From an uncultured Spirochaetaceae bacterium (GTDB taxonomy: Bacteria; Spirochaetota; Spirochaetia; Sphaerochaetales; Sphaerochaetaceae): 64,000 nt of DNA. The notes under the pieces are model-generated. The model had not been told where the DNA came from, made no database searches, and was given only the letters and a program-made list of their open reading frames with translations. The DNA lies in NCBI GenBank assembly GCA_944392965.1, contig CALXYM010000001.1, positions 248,001 to 312,000 on the forward strand, given 5' to 3'. Of this stretch, positions 62,785 through 64,000 are shown piece by piece. Made by a program: the position numbers and the translations under genes. The stretch's first letter is position 1; every line of letters begins with the position of its first letter.

Positions 62785-63222
62785 ATGCAGGAAATCAGAT
62801 TCTACCATGAATATGATGATTACGGTTATTTCTCCAACTACTGGGTTGCTCCGATAACTGTGGAGGAGAAGGTCTGGCCTTCTTCCGAGCATTATTACCA
62901 GTCATGCAAGTCTCTTGATCCCGATTTCAGGGAGCGGATACGTACTGCGGCAACTCCCGATGACGCAAAAAACCTTGGTAACAGTGAGGAGTGCGTTTAC
63001 CGTACTGACTGGGATACCTATAAGGATACTGCTATGAGGATTGCGATAAAAGCGAAATTCTCCCAGCATGAGGATTTGAAAGCTCTTCTTCTTGCAAGTG
63101 ATGACGCTGTTCTCATAGAGGCTTCGGACCGTGATTATTACTGGGGTTGCGGAGCAGATGGATCAGGTAAGAGCATGCTTGGAAAGCTCTTGATGGAACT
63201 GCGTTCAGAATTCCGCGATTAA
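62785..63222 (+). CDS. NADAR family protein (YbiA-like)
   Basis: 145-aa protein of the NADAR/DUF1768 family. Characterised members hydrolyse the N-glycosidic bond of riboflavin intermediates (YbiA) or remove ADP-ribose from guanine bases. Family motifs are FYHEYDDYGYFSNYW (about 5-19), VWPSSEHYYQS (about 31-41), IRTAATPDDAKNLG (about 52-65) and YYWGCGADGSGKSMLG (about 118-133). Full length. ATG follows TGGAGGTTCT. The next gene begins 18 bases after the stop and may be in the same operon. Confidence 0.88.
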   Translation: MQEIRFYHEYDDYGYFSNYWVAPITVEEKVWPSSEHYYQSCKSLDPDFRERIRTAATPDDAKNLGNSEECVYRTDWDTYKDTAMRIAIKAKFSQHEDLKALLLASDDAVLIEASDRDYYWGCGADGSGKSMLGKLLMELRSEFRD

Positions 63223-63240
63223 CCAGAAGCAGGAGGGGAT

Positions 63241-64000
63241 ATGAAGATAGGCAATAAAGCCATAGACAGGTTCATAAAACTTGCTTATATGACACTTAGA
63301 AGTACAGTTAAGTTTCCTCTATCCCGTCTGGAACAATCATATAAGGCCATGAGGCCGTTCATGCATGCCAAAGCAGAATCGGCTGAATTTGATAGCGATG
63401 CATTCCTGTATGCCTCTGCCCGTCTGCCCTCATGCATATTTAAAGCCCAACATGTGATTTTGGGGCAGAGTATCACGTATTTTGAGGAAGTCGGAATCTC
63501 CGTCTCAAAATGGGAGGAGGTATATGCGAAAGCAAGACGCAGACGATATCTTTATGATGGGAAGGATACGGTTGCAGCGTTCATCTCAAGCAAATCCGAT
63601 ATCGATGATGTCATCCCCACGCTGCTCTGTTTTCAGATAGAGTGGAATAAGCTTGCAAAGAACATACGGCTTTTATCTGCAGAGGGATTATCTTCAGATT
63701 ATGAAGGGCTTCTTGTAAAGGCCACAGGTACAAATTCTTCCTATGTCAATTCAGTCTTCTCCGATTTGGAAGGTACGGTTAAATCCTTATATTCCTTTGA
63801 TTGTAATTTCAGCATTCAGAACTTTGAGGCAAGCTATTCCAGATACATGAAGGAGACCTCTTCCTGGTGGGATCAGATTTGTTCTGCATTTCCTGATATA
63901 GAGGGAAGAGAGGTCTATTTCGTCTCCTCCAATACCCACAGTCTCATAAATATAATCTCGGGATTCGCAGAGAGAACTGAGGCAGAAATCCTTAAAACAG
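63241..64000 (+). CDS. Uncharacterised protein, partial (runs off the window)
   Basis: Open frame of at least 253 codons with no stop up to the window edge, start MKIGNKAIDRFIKLAYMTLR behind AGGAGGGG. Helical N-terminal part, with DVIPTLLCFQIEWNKLAKNI (about 122-141) and REVYFVSSNTHSLINIISGF (about 222-241), which looks like a Rossmann-type strand with a substrate loop. I do not recognise the family with confidence. 18 bases after the NADAR stop, so probably co-transcribed. Confidence 0.75.
   Translation, partial: MKIGNKAIDRFIKLAYMTLRSTVKFPLSRLEQSYKAMRPFMHAKAESAEFDSDAFLYASARLPSCIFKAQHVILGQSITYFEEVGISVSKWEEVYAKARRRRYLYDGKDTVAAFISSKSDIDDVIPTLLCFQIEWNKLAKNIRLLSAEGLSSDYEGLLVKATGTNSSYVNSVFSDLEGTVKSLYSFDCNFSIQNFEASYSRYMKETSSWWDQICSAFPDIEGREVYFVSSNTHSLINIISGFAERTEAEILKT

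Noticed and set aside
1-64000. CRISPR array or prophage structural genes
   Set aside because: No regularly spaced repeats and no capsid, tail, terminase or integrase genes were seen; DUF5131 alone does not make a prophage.

Overview
The window looks like chromosomal DNA of a plant-fibre-degrading anaerobe, most likely a spirochaete of the Sphaerochaeta/Treponema type. This rests on the style of the solute-binding protein signal peptides (for example one ending FANGSSEES), on lone MsmK/UgpC-type ATPases, and on a pectin-oligosaccharide locus next to glycyl-radical chemistry. I infer the phylum from protein flavour only; no rRNA is present.

Layout. 1-12141 is core-like, moderate-GC DNA: aspartate kinase, a DUF5131 protein, a sugar-ABC ATPase facing a TetR regulator, a CorC/HlyC membrane protein with a long structured leader, tRNA-Gly(CCC), a complete ferric-iron ABC transporter and guaA. 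Directly after guaA, 12168-38851 is a visibly AT-rich accessory island. It starts with a promoter and a 1210-aa RecD-like helicase with a nuclease-like tail. An insertion-sequence remnant and one intact plus one decayed DUF4160/DUF2442 pair follow. Then comes a tightly overlapping operon, 17764-38851, that I read as a DNA phosphorothioation defence system of the Ssp kind: SspD-like PAPS reductase, SspB-like DUF4007 protein, SspC-like ATPase and SspA-like cysteine desulfurase, followed by DptF/DptG/DptH-type restriction proteins. The same operon ends with an additional DUF4007-like protein and a second very large ATPase that mirror the SspB/SspC pair. Modification (D,B,C,A), restriction (F,G,H) and a second B/C-like pair are thus in one transcription unit. 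The extra pair and the upstream helicase are the parts I would call undescribed.

39037-41475 carries a lone RloA-like ATPase, a small unknown gene and a lysine-tailed protein. 41714-54360 is a pectin/rhamnogalacturonan utilisation locus: a sugar isomerase, two large carbohydrate-active enzyme candidates, an AraC regulator, a GH28 enzyme, a sugar ABC importer without its own ATPase, a GH105 hydrolase and an aldose epimerase. The UgpC/MsmK ATPase at 2275 could energise that importer.

54401-55380 is a gene-poor stretch with a promoter, palindromic operator and ribosome site but no surviving gene. 55381-58950 is a cassette of glycyl radical enzyme activase, glycyl radical enzyme and DUF4867 protein of unknown substrate. 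The right end has a phosphoglycerate-mutase-like phosphatase, a lipoprotein, a D-2-hydroxyacid dehydrogenase, what looks like a LarA (lactate racemase) remnant, a NADAR protein and a gene running off the edge.
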